In this document: positions 11,151 to 22,260 of the stretch, piece after piece
Layout of the letters: every line of letters starts with the position of its first letter
Position numbering within the stretch: position 1 is the stretch's first letter
Assembly: GCA_014773175.1 (NCBI GenBank)
Contig: VXCM01001404.1
Coordinates: 257,235 to 321,234, forward strand
DNA: 64,000 nucleotides
DNA from: Lucifuga dentata
Taxonomy: Eukaryota; Chordata; Actinopteri; Ophidiiformes; Bythitidae
Direction: 5' to 3'
Program-made: the position numbers and the translations under genes
The notes under the pieces: generated by a model
The model's database searches: none
What the model saw: only the letters and a program-made list of their open reading frames with translations
What the model was told of the DNA's origin: nothing

Positions 11151-14100
11151 GCTGGAAAGGGCGCCATGCTGCTTGTGGAGGTCACACACACAACAATGAT
11201 ACACAAACACTGCTGACAAGGGGAAAATATGAGGACTTTTGAAGCTCTGTAAAATGTATGAAGAAACGGATGTAAGGGTCATTTTACAGAGCAGCACCAT
11301 TAACATCGCTGCCCTTGTCTGTACTGGAGCTCGGATCAGTCAGTCATACACAGCCTGTGCACACACAGACACGTATGCAAACATGCATGCACACTCGCCG
11401 CGGTGCACGCACGCACACACATGCACAGACACCAGATTTTTTTTTCCCTCCTCTCTTTTCATTCCTCCTCTTTTCACCCTAAGAGGTCGACGTTTTAACT
11501 GCACCAGCGAGGAGATGGCTTCCTTTCACCTTGACGGGCATATAATGAACATTTTTCATTTTGAGCTTAGCTTCACTTACAGAGTCAGTCAGCTATTTTC
11601 TCTTTGAACCTTTTTTTTTTTTTTTTTCCCCCTTTCTGACATTTCCCTCTGTGGTTTTGCCAGGATGATCTTCACAGTAAATTTGTGCCCCTTTTAAAGG
11701 AAAAGGATACATTTCTGTTGATTTTTTTTTTCAAAGCACTCATTTCCATAAAGGTCCCCGTATAACACAAATAGGCCTGCAGTGTAGCATGCAACAAATC
11801 ATACCTGTTTCAATTAGAACCTGCTTATCCATGAAATCCAAATCATTATTTACTTATTGTTTTGCATTTTGCCTAGAATGATGCACTTTGAAGGAAGAAG
11901 ACAAAATGTTTTATGTACAGTATTTCATAATAGAAATACTATAGTGCAGATGAATAAAGATCAAGGTACTCTGGGCCAGATGAACACTGAAACCACACGG
12001 ACACACAAAGTAGACATTTTGGATCTCAAATTTATTGACACTCCTCAATCTACATACATGAAAAGTTAGAAGTTTCTGTCTGCTCCTGCTGTTTTGTAAT
12101 TAAAAATATCAAACATCCAGCCCTCCATTTGCACTAAATGTGCTTTTTCACCACTACAAAAATCATTTAGTTGATAATTTGTAGAAATGTTGTAGCTATC
12201 ACCACCAGGGGATATTGTTTATTAATTGCTCCATAAAACCTCATTAGTTGTAGACATCTGCCTCAAATTTGGTGCATTTGTGAACAAGAAGTGTGGGAGC
12301 CATGAAATATAAAATTGAAAGAGTTCAACAACTCAAACTCAGAGAACTTCAATGTAAAGCAAAAAAAAAAAGAAAAAAGAAGTTTGCTTTTTAAAAATGT
12401 ATTTTCTGACCTGTGGTTTCATGAGAATGTTCCAATTTAGTGATTCAATGTGTTATTTATGGTACAATATTCTTCTTCAATTTTTGTGGTTCTGTGATGA
12501 GTAGATGAGAAGTTGTAAAAAGTTTATTTATTAAAGTATTATTTATATTTATACCGGATAAAACTAATTGAAATTCAAAATCTCTTTTCCAAGAGCGATC
12601 TGGCCAAGACAGCAGCACAATCACATAGTTGCAGCACAGATACATAAAATACCAATCAAACATTTACAACATCAACATGAATCAAAACGAATGATTCAAT
12701 GCAATAACTCACAAAATGATTAATAACATAGACATTTCCCAAGATTCCTCATTTCCCGTTCTTTTAAAACCGATCTGAACTCACTGAGGCTGATAGCTTC
12801 AGACAGTCCTAACTCCTTCTGTAATGCATTAAATGTGACAGTAGAAAAAACAAGAAAAAATCGGAGGCCTACTGTCAAAGCGTAAGTGTATTTGTGTTAA
12901 ATCTAGTTTTAATTTGCATTTTATTTGGTGAGTAGAGCTGGAAGTGCACCCTTGCTTTGGTTTGGAGCTTGGCCTGCAGGCAGATCTTACTGTCAACCGT
13001 AGAGAATGTTTGCTATCAGGGCAAAGTTTTATTTTGGAGAAAAGAAGAAGAAAATCAGATAAGAAGTGTATGTACACACTGAAAGCAGAAGTCTGACAGC
13101 ATTGCAATATCTTGTTTAATCTCTAACAGCATTAAATGCACATTAACATAAAATAATGAACTGATTTTTTTTTTTTCTTTTTCTAAATGTACAATTTTGT
13201 GAAGTTACATTAGTGTTCTAATGCAGCTTTACCAAACATCTCATTCACCGAAATGGATTACTTTCACTGAGTGTAATAGACATCTGCAGAATTGTTTTGA
13301 TTGGGAATTAAAAAGAGGTAATGAGACTCAGCAGCTGATTAAAAGTGAATGCATCTTAAAATTTATCACAAGTAAAACTGAGGAAATGAGGAAAAACTCT
13401 TTAAAAACCCAAATTTCACCTCGCCTTACCTTTACCAAAACATCCGTAATTGAAAAGTCCAAAAAACTAAATGTGTTCTCACAAGAGTAGCAAGACACAC
13501 ACACACACACACACACACATGCTCATGCCCACATTTGCCCACACAGGGGGGGCTGGCAGGGTGCGTTCCAAGACAGCTGGTGGAAAGCGGGTGTGCTCTG
13601 GCTGCTAGAAGGAGCAGATTCAGGTGACATCTGTGCCTCCTGTTGCAGTGCAATAGTAGAAACACTAAAAGTGAATTACAACATTAATGATAGTGCTCTG
13701 CAAGCTGTCGTTCCATATTACGCATCCATTATTCCTTGCATGGCTACTCAGAGGAATCCTGAAGGAATAAGGCCCTCCCAACACCGCCCCCCCCCACGTA
13801 CACGCACATGCACGTGCACACACACACACAAAGCACCTTGCTACGAGAAGAAGCAGTTGCTAGTTTCTATGTATAGTGTGTAGCGGTTTAGACTGCCATT
13901 GCTATAACATGTCACCACACGGCACGGCATTGACTGGATGAGTGATTCTCTCTCTCTCTCACTCTCATTCCATCTCTCACTTCATCTTTCAAACAAGCAC
14001 CCCCCCTCCCANCAGCCCACCCCGTCCTGACCCCCTCCAGGCACCACCGCTGCTATTCCAGACATTTGTTTGATCTTGCTGCCCTCTACAGCTGAATGAA

Positions 14101-14562
14101 ATCAATCTTGGAGAGATGTCATGTGTGAGCAGAAATGATTGGCCGCAAGAATAACATGTATTTGAGAACATGGAGCCCGTGCCCTCTGTCTGCAAAGACT
14201 GCGAGGCCACGCGTGCATGCGCGTGCGAACACACGAGACAGCACGGATGGTATATGCCTGATAGGCATCACATAGACATCTCCAAGCTGTCACCCATCCG
14301 CACACTTTCAATAACTTCAAATCCCCCGAAAACTTGGAGAATAAAGGCACAGTCGATCACTCATGGCTCCCTTCACTTGGCGCTTCTCTTCAGGGAAATA
14401 ACAGCCGAAGGAGAAAAACAAAGTCAGGATCCCATCCTCTCCCGCAGAAAAGCACCAGCATCCCCGGAGGACATAGGAAGAACACTTCTTTCATCATTCT
14501 GTTTAAGGCACAATAAAAAAGATTCATTTACAATGTTGTGACATAAATACCAAGCAGGTATA
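11151..14562. other. Noncoding stretch with scattered simple repeats
   Basis: It holds a degenerate CA-rich patch at about 11350-11433, a T run at about 11610-11628, an A-rich patch at about 12360-12380, CA-rich sequence at 13810-13830, a (TC)n at about 13944-13960 and a single N at 14012 between C-rich flanks. The intervals 11440-11600 and 12880-13110 are complex and might be regulatory. No gene, transposon end or RNA was recognised. Confidence 0.45.
13495..13519. repeat. (AC)n microsatellite
   Basis: About twelve AC dinucleotides without interruption. Confidence 0.9.
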
Positions 14563-14693
14563 AACCGCCTGTATGGATGGATCAATGATAATCAGGGGTG
14601 GATTTTTAAGAGGGGGTGTGTGGTGGCNAACCGCCTGTATGGATGGATCAATGATAATCAGGGGTGGATTTTTAAGAGGGGGTGTGTGGTGGC
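14563..14693. repeat. 65-bp direct duplication across a single N (contig-end artefact)
   Basis: Bases 14563-14627 and 14629-14693 are identical over 65 bp, and the only base between them is an N at 14628. Two overlapping contig ends placed side by side by a scaffolder give exactly this picture. The true genome most likely has one copy. Any frame crossing the N is artificial. Confidence 0.9.
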
Positions 14694-14889
14694 ATCACGA
14701 GCACAGCGATATGGGTTTTCATGCCAGCCTACACGTATCTATAGGAGTCTGTGTGTGTGTGTGTGTGTGTGATTTGGAAGGCTGCCATGCTGGATCGAAT
14801 AGCAGTCAACACTGAGTAGGCACTCCCTTCACAACATCTCCAGAGAACACAAACAGATCCTCGGCACATCCAACCGCAGCTTTGTGCCG
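14694..14889. repeat. Noncoding spacer with (TG)n microsatellite
   Basis: About ten TG units lie at 14750-14770, flanked by complex sequence in which I recognise nothing. Confidence 0.7.
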
Positions 14890-15070
14890 CTGACTGTGAT
14901 TTCTTCATTCAGGAGAGAGTGCCACAAAATGTGTCGTACTTGAAGTGTTTTACAATTACTAGCTGATTATATCAGCTGCATTAGCATATTAAAAGGAAGA
15001 CTACTTGAAGACACAGATAATGACTGAGTGTTGAAAATAATTTCCCCACTCATTATCAACGGCAGGCACT
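14890..15070. promoter_or_regulatory. Candidate conserved noncoding element
   Basis: Repeat-free block with clustered developmental-type motifs: ACAATTACTAG near 14952, GATTATATCAG near 14965, GCATTAGCATATT near 14977 and AATAATTTCC near 15036. There is no reading frame. Inferred from motif density only. Confidence 0.3.
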
Positions 15071-16599
15071 GAGATCTGGAAAAAAAGGCTCCGATAAATA
15101 CCGATAAACCTTTATTGTGTAAATAACAACAATTAAATAGAAATTAGATTAGATAGTGTTGGTGAAAAGGGAGATAATTAGAATTAAAAACTTGGAGATA
15201 TCAGGGCAAAAAAGCATAAAGTTCTGCATTGAATTGTTGTTGAATTTCTCCTGGTGATTTATCAGAGAAACCAACTATCTAACTTATCCTTAAATTTTAA
15301 AATATATATTTCAGTGTGGGGTGGGTTTGTTCCTATTGCATAAAAGTCAGATAAAATGACACATAATCTAATCTAATATGACCCATCATCAGTTTGTATC
15401 ATAACATATTTTGCATTATTCTTGTCGCTGAGTACATTTACATGCACATTAAAACTTCAATTATACTCGGATATCGTGCAAAAACAATAATTAGACAGAA
15501 ATCATTGTAAGTTGGAGTAAGCAACAACTGGATTACACATTTGGAAATCAATATTCAGGCATGTAAACATAATGGGAGTCAGCCACCTGCACATGCATTT
15601 CCTCACCTGGCAAACTCTGCTCATATTCTGATTACACAATACTTTGTGTATATTCAGTAGTATTCAGCAGAATCCTATTAATTCCATCCATGCATATGTC
15701 TTATTCGCATTACTACGATGGTCTATTGGGCCGAAGTAAATTAAAAAAAACAAAAAAAAAAACACACACACACACAAGATTGGGAGGGGGTAATATACTC
15801 AGGAAAAAACTCGCAAATTTTGAAAGAAGAAAAATATTCACAAAATTATGAGAAAACACTCACAAATTTGTGATTTTTAAAAAAAAAATTTTTGTTAATC
15901 TATAATGGCACTAATTTATGGTCATTGCACATTAGTGTCTTAATCGGAGGACAGACAAAAACATCAGAGAATAGTGAGCATGTTAATATCCTGACTGTTA
16001 TTAGCTCAAGAGTGTATTTCAGTTTGGTTATTTACTAGAATTGACTATCTTATCTTTATCTTTATCTCATCATATCTTATCTTATCAATGTCCCTGATAG
16101 AAAGTTTGATGTATGTTCCCATGTATAATTAAACAATTTCAGTGTTTCAACCCACTGTGATTTAAAATAAAGGCCCGTTTTACACAACTATTACTGCTGA
16201 TGATCAAATGTTTACAGCCTCACTGAGGATTAAAAATGTAAATGAAGCAGTTCTCACTGTCGGATTGTCTGCAGTCGTCCATCGTTTAGCGGTAAAAATG
16301 TGTGTGGATGCAGAGGAGACTGTGAGACTTCCTGTTCTAACTCAGTGTACGAACAAAATGAGCTTTCAAAGCCAGAGGTCAAGTAATCATTAAGTTATCA
16401 ACTACAACCCCTCCACCCGCAGATATGTCACACCCATTTTCATAACTCACATACTTTTAAATATATGGTTTGACAATTTCAAATCCCCACCCATCTTTTT
16501 CTCTCCGCTGTTAATCAATACGTGTTTTTTCTTGCCCTTTTCCTCCGTCGTACACATATCTAGCTGTCTGGCCAAACTGGTGAATTTGTGCTCTTAATC
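15071..16599. other. A+T-rich noncoding sequence with simple repeats
   Basis: A-rich and (CA)n patches occur at about 15741-15777, and a TATCT-type pentamer patch at about 16045-16086. A possible MITE is listed separately. No gene recognised. Confidence 0.5.
15430..15580. mobile_element. Possible small MITE with TTTACATGC ends
   Basis: The left end reads ACATTTACATGCACATTA and the right end GGCATGTAAACATAATGG, so TTTACATGC appears in inverted orientation about 140 bp apart. Fish genomes carry abundant short nonautonomous DNA elements with ends of this look. Target duplication and exact borders are not resolved, and the inverted match is only about 9-10 bp. Confidence 0.35.
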
Positions 16600-16883
16600 A
16601 GCCTGCTCGCCTTGTCTCTTCACTGGAGGCTGGCGACATGCTTCTCTTCCCCCTTAATTCCCCGGCTCTCAACAGACAGACGCGCTGATTAACATGCACG
16701 CCCAGGTAGGAGCTCCCTCCAACACAACCCTGCTGCCCACCAGGTCCGCACACCATTATCCCCGCTACTCAATAGCACCCATCTCAATGCACATCTGTCG
16801 AGCTGCTGCATCCCCGCTCCTTAATTAGCTTTACAACTTTCTCCCACTTCTGGATGGAAAATAAGTGATAAATTTGTGGCCAG
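16600..16883. promoter_or_regulatory. Candidate conserved noncoding element
   Basis: Complex sequence with CCTTAATTCC near 16653, CTGATTAACATG near 16685 and CCTTAATTAGC near 16819, ending at a GA repeat. No coding frame. It opens the densest run of such blocks in the window (to about 25.1 kb). Confidence 0.35.
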
Positions 16884-16993
16884 CAGAGAGAGAGTGAGAG
16901 AGTGAGAGAGAGAGAGAGCGAGAGAGAGAAGGCAGGACATATGCTGAATGCTGAGATGGAACATAAAATGGACTGTGTTTGTGTGTGTGTGTG
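16884..16993. repeat. (GA)n microsatellite followed by a short (TG)n
   Basis: Imperfect GA/AG array at 16884-16930 and about eight TG units at 16977-16993. The serine/leucine-rich translations of this stretch are products of the repeat. Confidence 0.85.
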
Positions 16994-17469
16994 TATACGT
17001 TTGGCACATTAATTCCTCTCATGTCTGTGCCTCAGCATCACCAGGAAGCCCTGTCCTTCTCGCCTAGTCTCACCAGTTCTAGCGGCATGCCCATGTGCCT
17101 GATCTTATCAGTCTCACCCTCACATCGATCCCCTTTTGCGCCTTTGAGTTAATCTTCATTCACAGCTTCAAAGCCGCCCTGACTGTTTTCTGATTCCCAT
17201 CCCACTCCTCCAACGACGACAGCACCATCAGCCCCAGTGAAGACGATGGCAGCGATGGCGTTTCCTGGGGTTTCGTGGTGGTATACATTACGACGGCGAG
17301 TTTGCGCTGTGGCTAATGCTAATCTGCCATGCCATCGTTATTGCACTGCGGTGCATCTGTCAGCGGCTCAAAAACAACCAAACAAGTCAAGAGACAGAAA
17401 ATGCATCCAATTAATAAAAACTGTCTACAGAAGTCAATAAGGTTTTAGTTCCACTTGAGTGTGTCTAAA
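16994..17469. other. Noncoding sequence, no gene recognised
   Basis: Complex, moderately G+C-rich sequence with a 67-codon frame (17237-17440) that has no motif. Nothing else recognised. Confidence 0.45.
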
Positions 17470-17850
17470 TGCGCAGAGTAAGGCTAATTATAATCCCAAG
17501 GCGTATTTATACTATTTACACTTTGCCCCTGTCATTACTACAAGCTGTAATCCTCTGACCCATGTCGTCTGAATGTGTTGATGAGCCTTATGCCAGTTGC
17601 CAAAAATACTTAAGCTTGTTTCCCATTCCTGATATCTCCAGAAACTACTTCATGCACAAACAATGTGAAATTAATCACCGTTACTATGGCAATGAGCATC
17701 GAACAATATCATAATCAGCGCTGCCATCAAGAATGTAGTTTCAGTCCAGAGGGGCAAAGGTTGCAGTGGAAAGAAGAACAATGAGCTATTTTAGTCAAAC
17801 TGCTATTCTGCATACATGGCAGCTTCATTAGAACAGCCCACTGCGTGCAT
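17470..17850. promoter_or_regulatory. Candidate conserved noncoding element with an X-box-like site
   Basis: About 380 bp of repeat-free sequence with GGCTAATTATAATCC near 17482, TTAATCACCG near 17671, an X-box-like dyad at 17680-17693 and ATCATAATCAGCG near 17709. No frame of note. It is one of the most enhancer-like stretches of the window by eye. Confidence 0.4.
17680..17693 (+). promoter_or_regulatory. X-box-like (RFX) site
   Basis: GTTACTATGGCAAT approximates the palindromic X-box GTTGCCATGGCAAC, with the ATGGCAA core intact. RFX proteins bind such dyads in ciliated-cell and neuronal enhancers. The assignment is a motif match only. Confidence 0.35.
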
Positions 17851-17987
17851 AACCTTCTTCAGGCCTCCTACCAACCACCTCCCGTATTAGAAATACTAAT
17901 CTCCTATGTGTTTTGCACCCTCCATCCTTCCTTCCGTACAGCAATTATGCCCCCCACCATCAAAAACCATCAAAACAGTAATTTCAC

Positions 17988-18015
<28 letters not shown>
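17988..18015. repeat. Poly-T tract
   Basis: Twenty-eight consecutive T residues, no attached element recognised. Confidence 0.9.
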
Positions 18016-18020
<5 letters not shown>

Positions 18021-18155
18021 AGCTGGCTTTCGCATTTCCTTCAGTAAAAAGCCTGAATCATCCCCTTATCTCCATGGCTATTACACAGTGTGCATGAGAG
18101 TGAAAACAATGGGCTCGGTGTGATGAGATCATGGCACTTCATTTCTCAGAGGCCA

Positions 18156-18282
18156 CTCTGCTCGACACAAAGACAATCCACCGGCGGCACGGAGGAGAGA
18201 ATGGTGAGGGCCTGAGGANCTCTGCTCGACACAAAGACAATCCACCGGCGGCACGGAGGAGAGAATGGTGAGGGCCTGAGGA
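18156..18282. repeat. 63-bp direct duplication across a single N (contig-end artefact)
   Basis: Bases 18156-18218 and 18220-18282 are identical over 63 bp with only an N (18219) between them. As at 14563 and 28675, this looks like overlapping contig ends that were not merged. Another single N lies at 18388. Confidence 0.9.
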
Positions 18283-18570
18283 TTTCTCGGTCACTGAGCT
18301 CCGGGCTGTAAGGCAGGTCATTCCCAGTAATAAGAGAAGCAAGTAGAGGAGTAAAAAGGGAATGGGGTGGGGGGAGTGGAGGGTGAGNCCACCGAGGGGA
18401 TTGGTGGAGGTTTTTAAGGCCCCCCCAAATCAAGGTCAGTGACTGGAACTCTGGAGCTTGGCACATGTATCAAACTTAGACTTGTGCTCTTATTGCTGCT
18501 TGTGTATGGAAACTCTCAGAGGAGCAACCTATGTGACTGTGGCAGGTCGGTTGGTGTCTTGTAGTGTAGC

Positions 18571-18575
18571 TAAGG

Positions 18576-18609
<34 letters not shown>

Positions 18610-18610
18610 T
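18571..18610. repeat. (GA)n microsatellite
   Basis: About 40 bp of nearly pure GA. It accounts for the serine/leucine repeats in a 178-codon minus-strand frame (18476-19012), which also crosses the N at 18814 and is not a gene. Confidence 0.85.
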
Positions 18611-19599
18611 AGGTAGTGCTCGACTGAAGAGGATGTGGCAGAGTGAAGTGACAGGCTCGGGGAGGGAGGAGGCTGGAGTCGCAGGAAGCCGACAGCACAC
18701 TAGTGAATAAAACAGCAGGTCTGAGATCCAAAAGTGCCATCGCTCGCTCTCCTCGCTCGGTTCACTTTTCTTCCTTCTAATTACAGCTATCACAATCTCC
18801 CTCTCTCTCCCCCNAGCAGTCGGCGTTCGAGTTCGTCTTAAGCCTTTTGTAATTCTCCCCGTTTCTGTAAACTCCACGAATGGATGAGACGCATTACGAT
18901 TCGGTGGCATGTCTCCCGTCCTCCATTTCACTCTGCTGCGCGCATTCTGTGTCTTTACCTCCGCATTTGTCTGTCTCGTGAACCACGTGCGCACAAAAAC
19001 ACATGCGCACACACTTCCTCTCTACCTCTCGCTCCATCTCTCTTCCTCTTTTTCTCATTGGAAGGGGNCGGGGTGGAATGATCGTGTTAGGGGGTTCACA
19101 GAAGACTGACTGTTTATTATTGTCTTCGGCCCACTTAACTCTGACAGTAACAGAATGAGATGGGGAGAGAAGCGAGTGCCATTAATCACGGTGTCGGGAG
19201 GGCCTGAGCCGAGAGGAGATGCATCCATATCGCATGTGCCGAGGAGAGGAACAGAAAGTGATTTTCAGGCCAGCCGGCCTCATAGCGCCACTGTAGAGCC
19301 TCCAAGTTCAGATGAAGAGTGCAGGGGGAAGAAGTGGGCGGCTTTTCACACTCAATCTTCTTCAAATGTTCTGACACACTGCACCTACAGCCACCCCCCT
19401 GTTACCGGCAAACCTAAACAAGGACCAGTGCTATTTAAAACCCCCCATCATCTCCTGCAGCAAGACTACCGCTGATTCCCCTGAAAAGAGGAAACTCGTT
19501 AATTGCTGCTTTTTTATTTGGACACGTGATCGTACGGTGGCACTAACAGAAGATTAACTGGATTAGATTGAGGTGTAGGCAGGCTGTGTGGATATTTTT
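18611..19599. other. Noncoding, locally CpG-containing sequence
   Basis: Single Ns at 18814 and 19068 lie in C-rich or G-rich spots. The section 19095-19480 is complex and repeat-free (TGCCATTAATCACGG near 19178) and could be regulatory. No gene recognised. Confidence 0.4.
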
Positions 19600-20045
19600 A
19601 AAATATTCCACGTTGGAAGCAAAAACCCACAGATCTGGCTAAGGGCAGCATTAGCATATGGTAGTCTTCACCGAAAAAAGCACTGTTTGGCTCGGATGCC
19701 GGCAGCAGCCTCAGTCTGTCAGGCATCAATCTGTGTGAGGCGGCCCACCACGCGGGGATGCCATGAAGCCTCGTAGTGCCCGATGCCACCCGGCTGATTG
19801 ACAGCTGTGCCTCTGAAGTCTTCCCTCCATAGCAACGCCAGCCGCACACCTTCTTCTGCTATCAGTGACACCCAGATGTGCCACAGCAGCTGTCTCCCAG
19901 ATTATTCCTCCACGTCTCCTAGCCGCCATCTACATAGACGGCCGTCTAAATATTTAATCATGCCAGAAGGCGCTGCAGCATCGCATGCTTTAGTTGGTGA
20001 AATACAGTATCTCCTTCTGCAAAGATAGACTGTGAGAGACAGAGA
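19600..20045. promoter_or_regulatory. Candidate conserved noncoding element
   Basis: About 440 bp of complex sequence with CATTAGCATATGG near 19650, GATTGACAGCTG near 19795 (a TGACAG core of the MEIS/TGIF kind overlapping an E-box), CCATAGCAACGCC near 19828 and AATATTTAATCATG near 19949. It ends at a (GA)n repeat (20056-20078). Overlapping frames on both strands lack domains. Confidence 0.4.
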
Positions 20046-20382
20046 TGAAAAGGAAGGAGAGAGAGAGAGAGAGAGAGGGGTGAAAGGCTGGGGGTCATGA
20101 CTGGGCTTTGCCGAGTTGAGTTACAGGTAAAAACCTGAGATGACAGTATATGCCACCATTTTCGGACAAATGACAGCATTGCAGGAATAGATGACAGGCT
20201 GCGTTTTGGTTATACCCCGAGGACAGCCCTGCCTGACATCAAATGTCTAACAAGGCAGACACGACCATTCTGATTTCCTGCCGTACCTTCAGGGAGAGAT
20301 ATAGGCCTCTTGAATTTGACATTGCTAACCATGATGCAAAAATTACATTGTATGTGTATGTCTGTCTTTCTATCTGTATCTA

Positions 20383-20384
<2 letters not shown>

Positions 20385-20441
<57 letters not shown>

Positions 20442-20458
20442 NTTTTTTTTTTTTTTTT
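20385..20458. repeat. (TG)n microsatellite joined to poly-T through an N
   Basis: About 28 TG units run to 20441, then N at 20442, then 16 T residues. The junction is an assembly break, so the true array length is unknown. Confidence 0.9.
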
Positions 20459-20479
20459 AAAGCCTTGGCTCATTCCCAA

Positions 20480-20900
20480 GCAACAGATTGCTGCTGTCGC
20501 TGGAGTTGCGCCTCACAGATGGAGCAGCATCACTTTCTGAGGAGCCTGACAGGATCAATCCAGGAGCTCATTCGCTCGCAGTCAATTAAGCCATGTTAGT
20601 TTTGACAGGAGCCACAGGCAAAATAACAGCCATCACTGTCTGGGAGGAAAATATTGTGACCAAACAAAAATGCACTTGTTTACTGGAGGGGGGACTGACT
20701 TTGCAGAGAAAAGGGCTGCTGGCTGTGTCGCGCCACAGCAGGAGCTGCATCAGAGATGACAGAGCGCCACGGCTGAACTTCAGCGACTGTCAAACGCTTT
20801 AATTTGTCTGCAACTGAAAGATTTAATGAATTCCATAATAAGGATTTATCATGACCTTCATCGATTCTGATGACATAGCTGGTCCATCTGTCCAAAGGCA
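20480..20900. promoter_or_regulatory. Candidate conserved noncoding element
   Basis: Complex repeat-free block with CAGTCAATTAAGCC near 20580, a CTTTAATTTG near 20799 and GATTTAATGAATTCC near 20820. It ends directly at the TTAA element that follows. Inferred from texture only. Confidence 0.3.
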
Positions 20901-20904
20901 TGAG

Positions 20905-21459
20905 TTAAAGGACCATACTGGTAATTTTGTATGTTTAAGCAAGATAAATGCTACCTGTATACACATTATGTTTCTGACAACGATTTTCCAAAACACAAAA
21001 CCACGTTTTAGTTTTTGTGTAATTTTGCCAAATTCCCTAATCTTTCAAAATCAAATGTTCGGCTGATTCTCCCACCTTACAATTCAATGTTTTGCCTGCT
21101 AATGCTCACACAATTGTAGAAGGCAATTCCTCTGGTAAAAGCCGTCTTCTCCTGGGACTATACTTCCTGACATATTTTCTTCCATGTAGCTCCACGTTAG
21201 ATCAGTTAAATTATTTCAACAAAAAATTTAGCATGTCGCATTCGCTGTGATGGATTACTTATCTCAAGCACATTTCAAGTCTCTACGAGTTGATTCTTAT
21301 AGCGTACTGGAATGAACTGAAACCAGTGGCAGTCTGGAAGGTAGGAAAAGCAATTCTAAAAATGTGCCACTTCAGTAGCATGTTATAGAAAATGTAATAT
21401 CTATGCAGGTTGTATATATTGGGCTCAAACATGCAAAAATCACCGGTATGCTCCCTTAA
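20905..21459 (-). mobile_element. TTAA-flanked MITE, T2/Kolobok-like, copy 2
   Basis: The element (20909-21455, 547 bp) is flanked on both sides by TTAA (20905-20908 and 21456-21459), read as its target duplication. Its ends are inverted: AGGACCATACTGG on the left and, on the complementary strand at the right, GGGAGCATACCGG, each followed by a TTTGCATGTTTGAGC-like stretch. Internally it aligns in reverse complement to the element at 45.4-46.0 kb (for example the CTTCAGTTCATTC and GTAATCCATCA regions), so the two are inverted copies. It has no transposase. TTAAAGG ends with TTAA duplications are known from T2-type MITEs in frogs and fish, placed in the Kolobok superfamily. The superfamily call is inference. 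Confidence 0.75.
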
Positions 21460-21869
21460 GCCTCTGTCTTTTCCCCAGCCAAGCTCTTCCCTCTGTTTCT
21501 GCTAATTTTTAATTGTGATATAGGTCATATGATAAAATGCTCCGGAAATTATTCCTTTGATTCCTTAACAAGTTAAATGTAAATTAATCTAAAGTGAATA
21601 ATACAGAAAATGAAATGACCTAGAAATTTCCATATATCGCCCACTGAGAGAAGAGGTTGGACTGATTTCTTTGAACCTATTGGAAGGAGAGAGAAACTCT
21701 TTGATTAGGACATGTAGGTAGGTAGCTGTGGGCGATGGACTGAAAACATTTGGCATCTGCTTGTAAGTCTCCACACACCCGAGGTGAGCGATGGTGCTGA
21801 GGCACACACACTTTTCCCTGACTGAGCTTGGCTTTACCCTGGGCATCATTACAGACACTACACATTCCT
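21460..21869. other. Noncoding sequence, no gene recognised
   Basis: A 102-codon minus-strand frame (21589-21897) has no domain. No repeat is recognised. Confidence 0.45.
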
Positions 21870-22260
21870 CCTTTGAAGGGTTATCAAGGCTCCTCATTAA
21901 AGATGTCCCTGGCTTTCTTAGTGCTGTGGGCCTCCACAGGGCGTAATATACCCCCTTTAATTAGTTTGCAAACTCATTAGTGTGTGCAGGGCAATTAAAT
22001 GTCCTTCCTTCAGAATGGTTTACAACAGGACAAAGGGATCCCAGGGGCTGTCAAGGAAGTAGGGCTTATAGCCGAGACAACTGTCCCCTCTGCAGGGGCC
22101 TGTCATTAGGGATCCACTGTCCCCTGTTCAGTCCTCGTCCACGCGGATGTGCCGAGGAACAATCTGCTCCGTGTGCCTATTTACTGGCTGCTATACTGGT
22201 ATTCATCTTTGACATCGGCGTTTTTACAACCCTCTTAGCAAATATCCTTTATTGTTATTG
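21870..22260. promoter_or_regulatory. Candidate conserved noncoding element
   Basis: A repeat-free block with CTCATTAAAG near 21893, CTTTAATTAGTTTGC near 21955, CTCATTAGTG near 21973 and GGGCAATTAAATG near 21989. The clustering of TAATTA-type cores within 100 bp is typical of vertebrate developmental enhancers. A 93-codon frame (21980-22261) has no domain. Confidence 0.4.

Noticed and set aside
14563..14693. True tandem repeat
   Set aside because: The units abut exactly at a single N, and the same pattern recurs at 18156 and 28675; contig overlap is the simpler reading.
18476..19012. 178-codon minus-strand frame, the longest in the window
   Set aside because: It crosses an N (18814) and is inflated by a (GA)n microsatellite read as Ser/Leu repeats; no domain is visible.
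20909..21066. Shared peptide between the two TTAA MITE copies (ending LIFQNQ)
   Set aside because: The open frames lie near the ends of a nonautonomous element and are explained by DNA homology of the copies; no transposase features.
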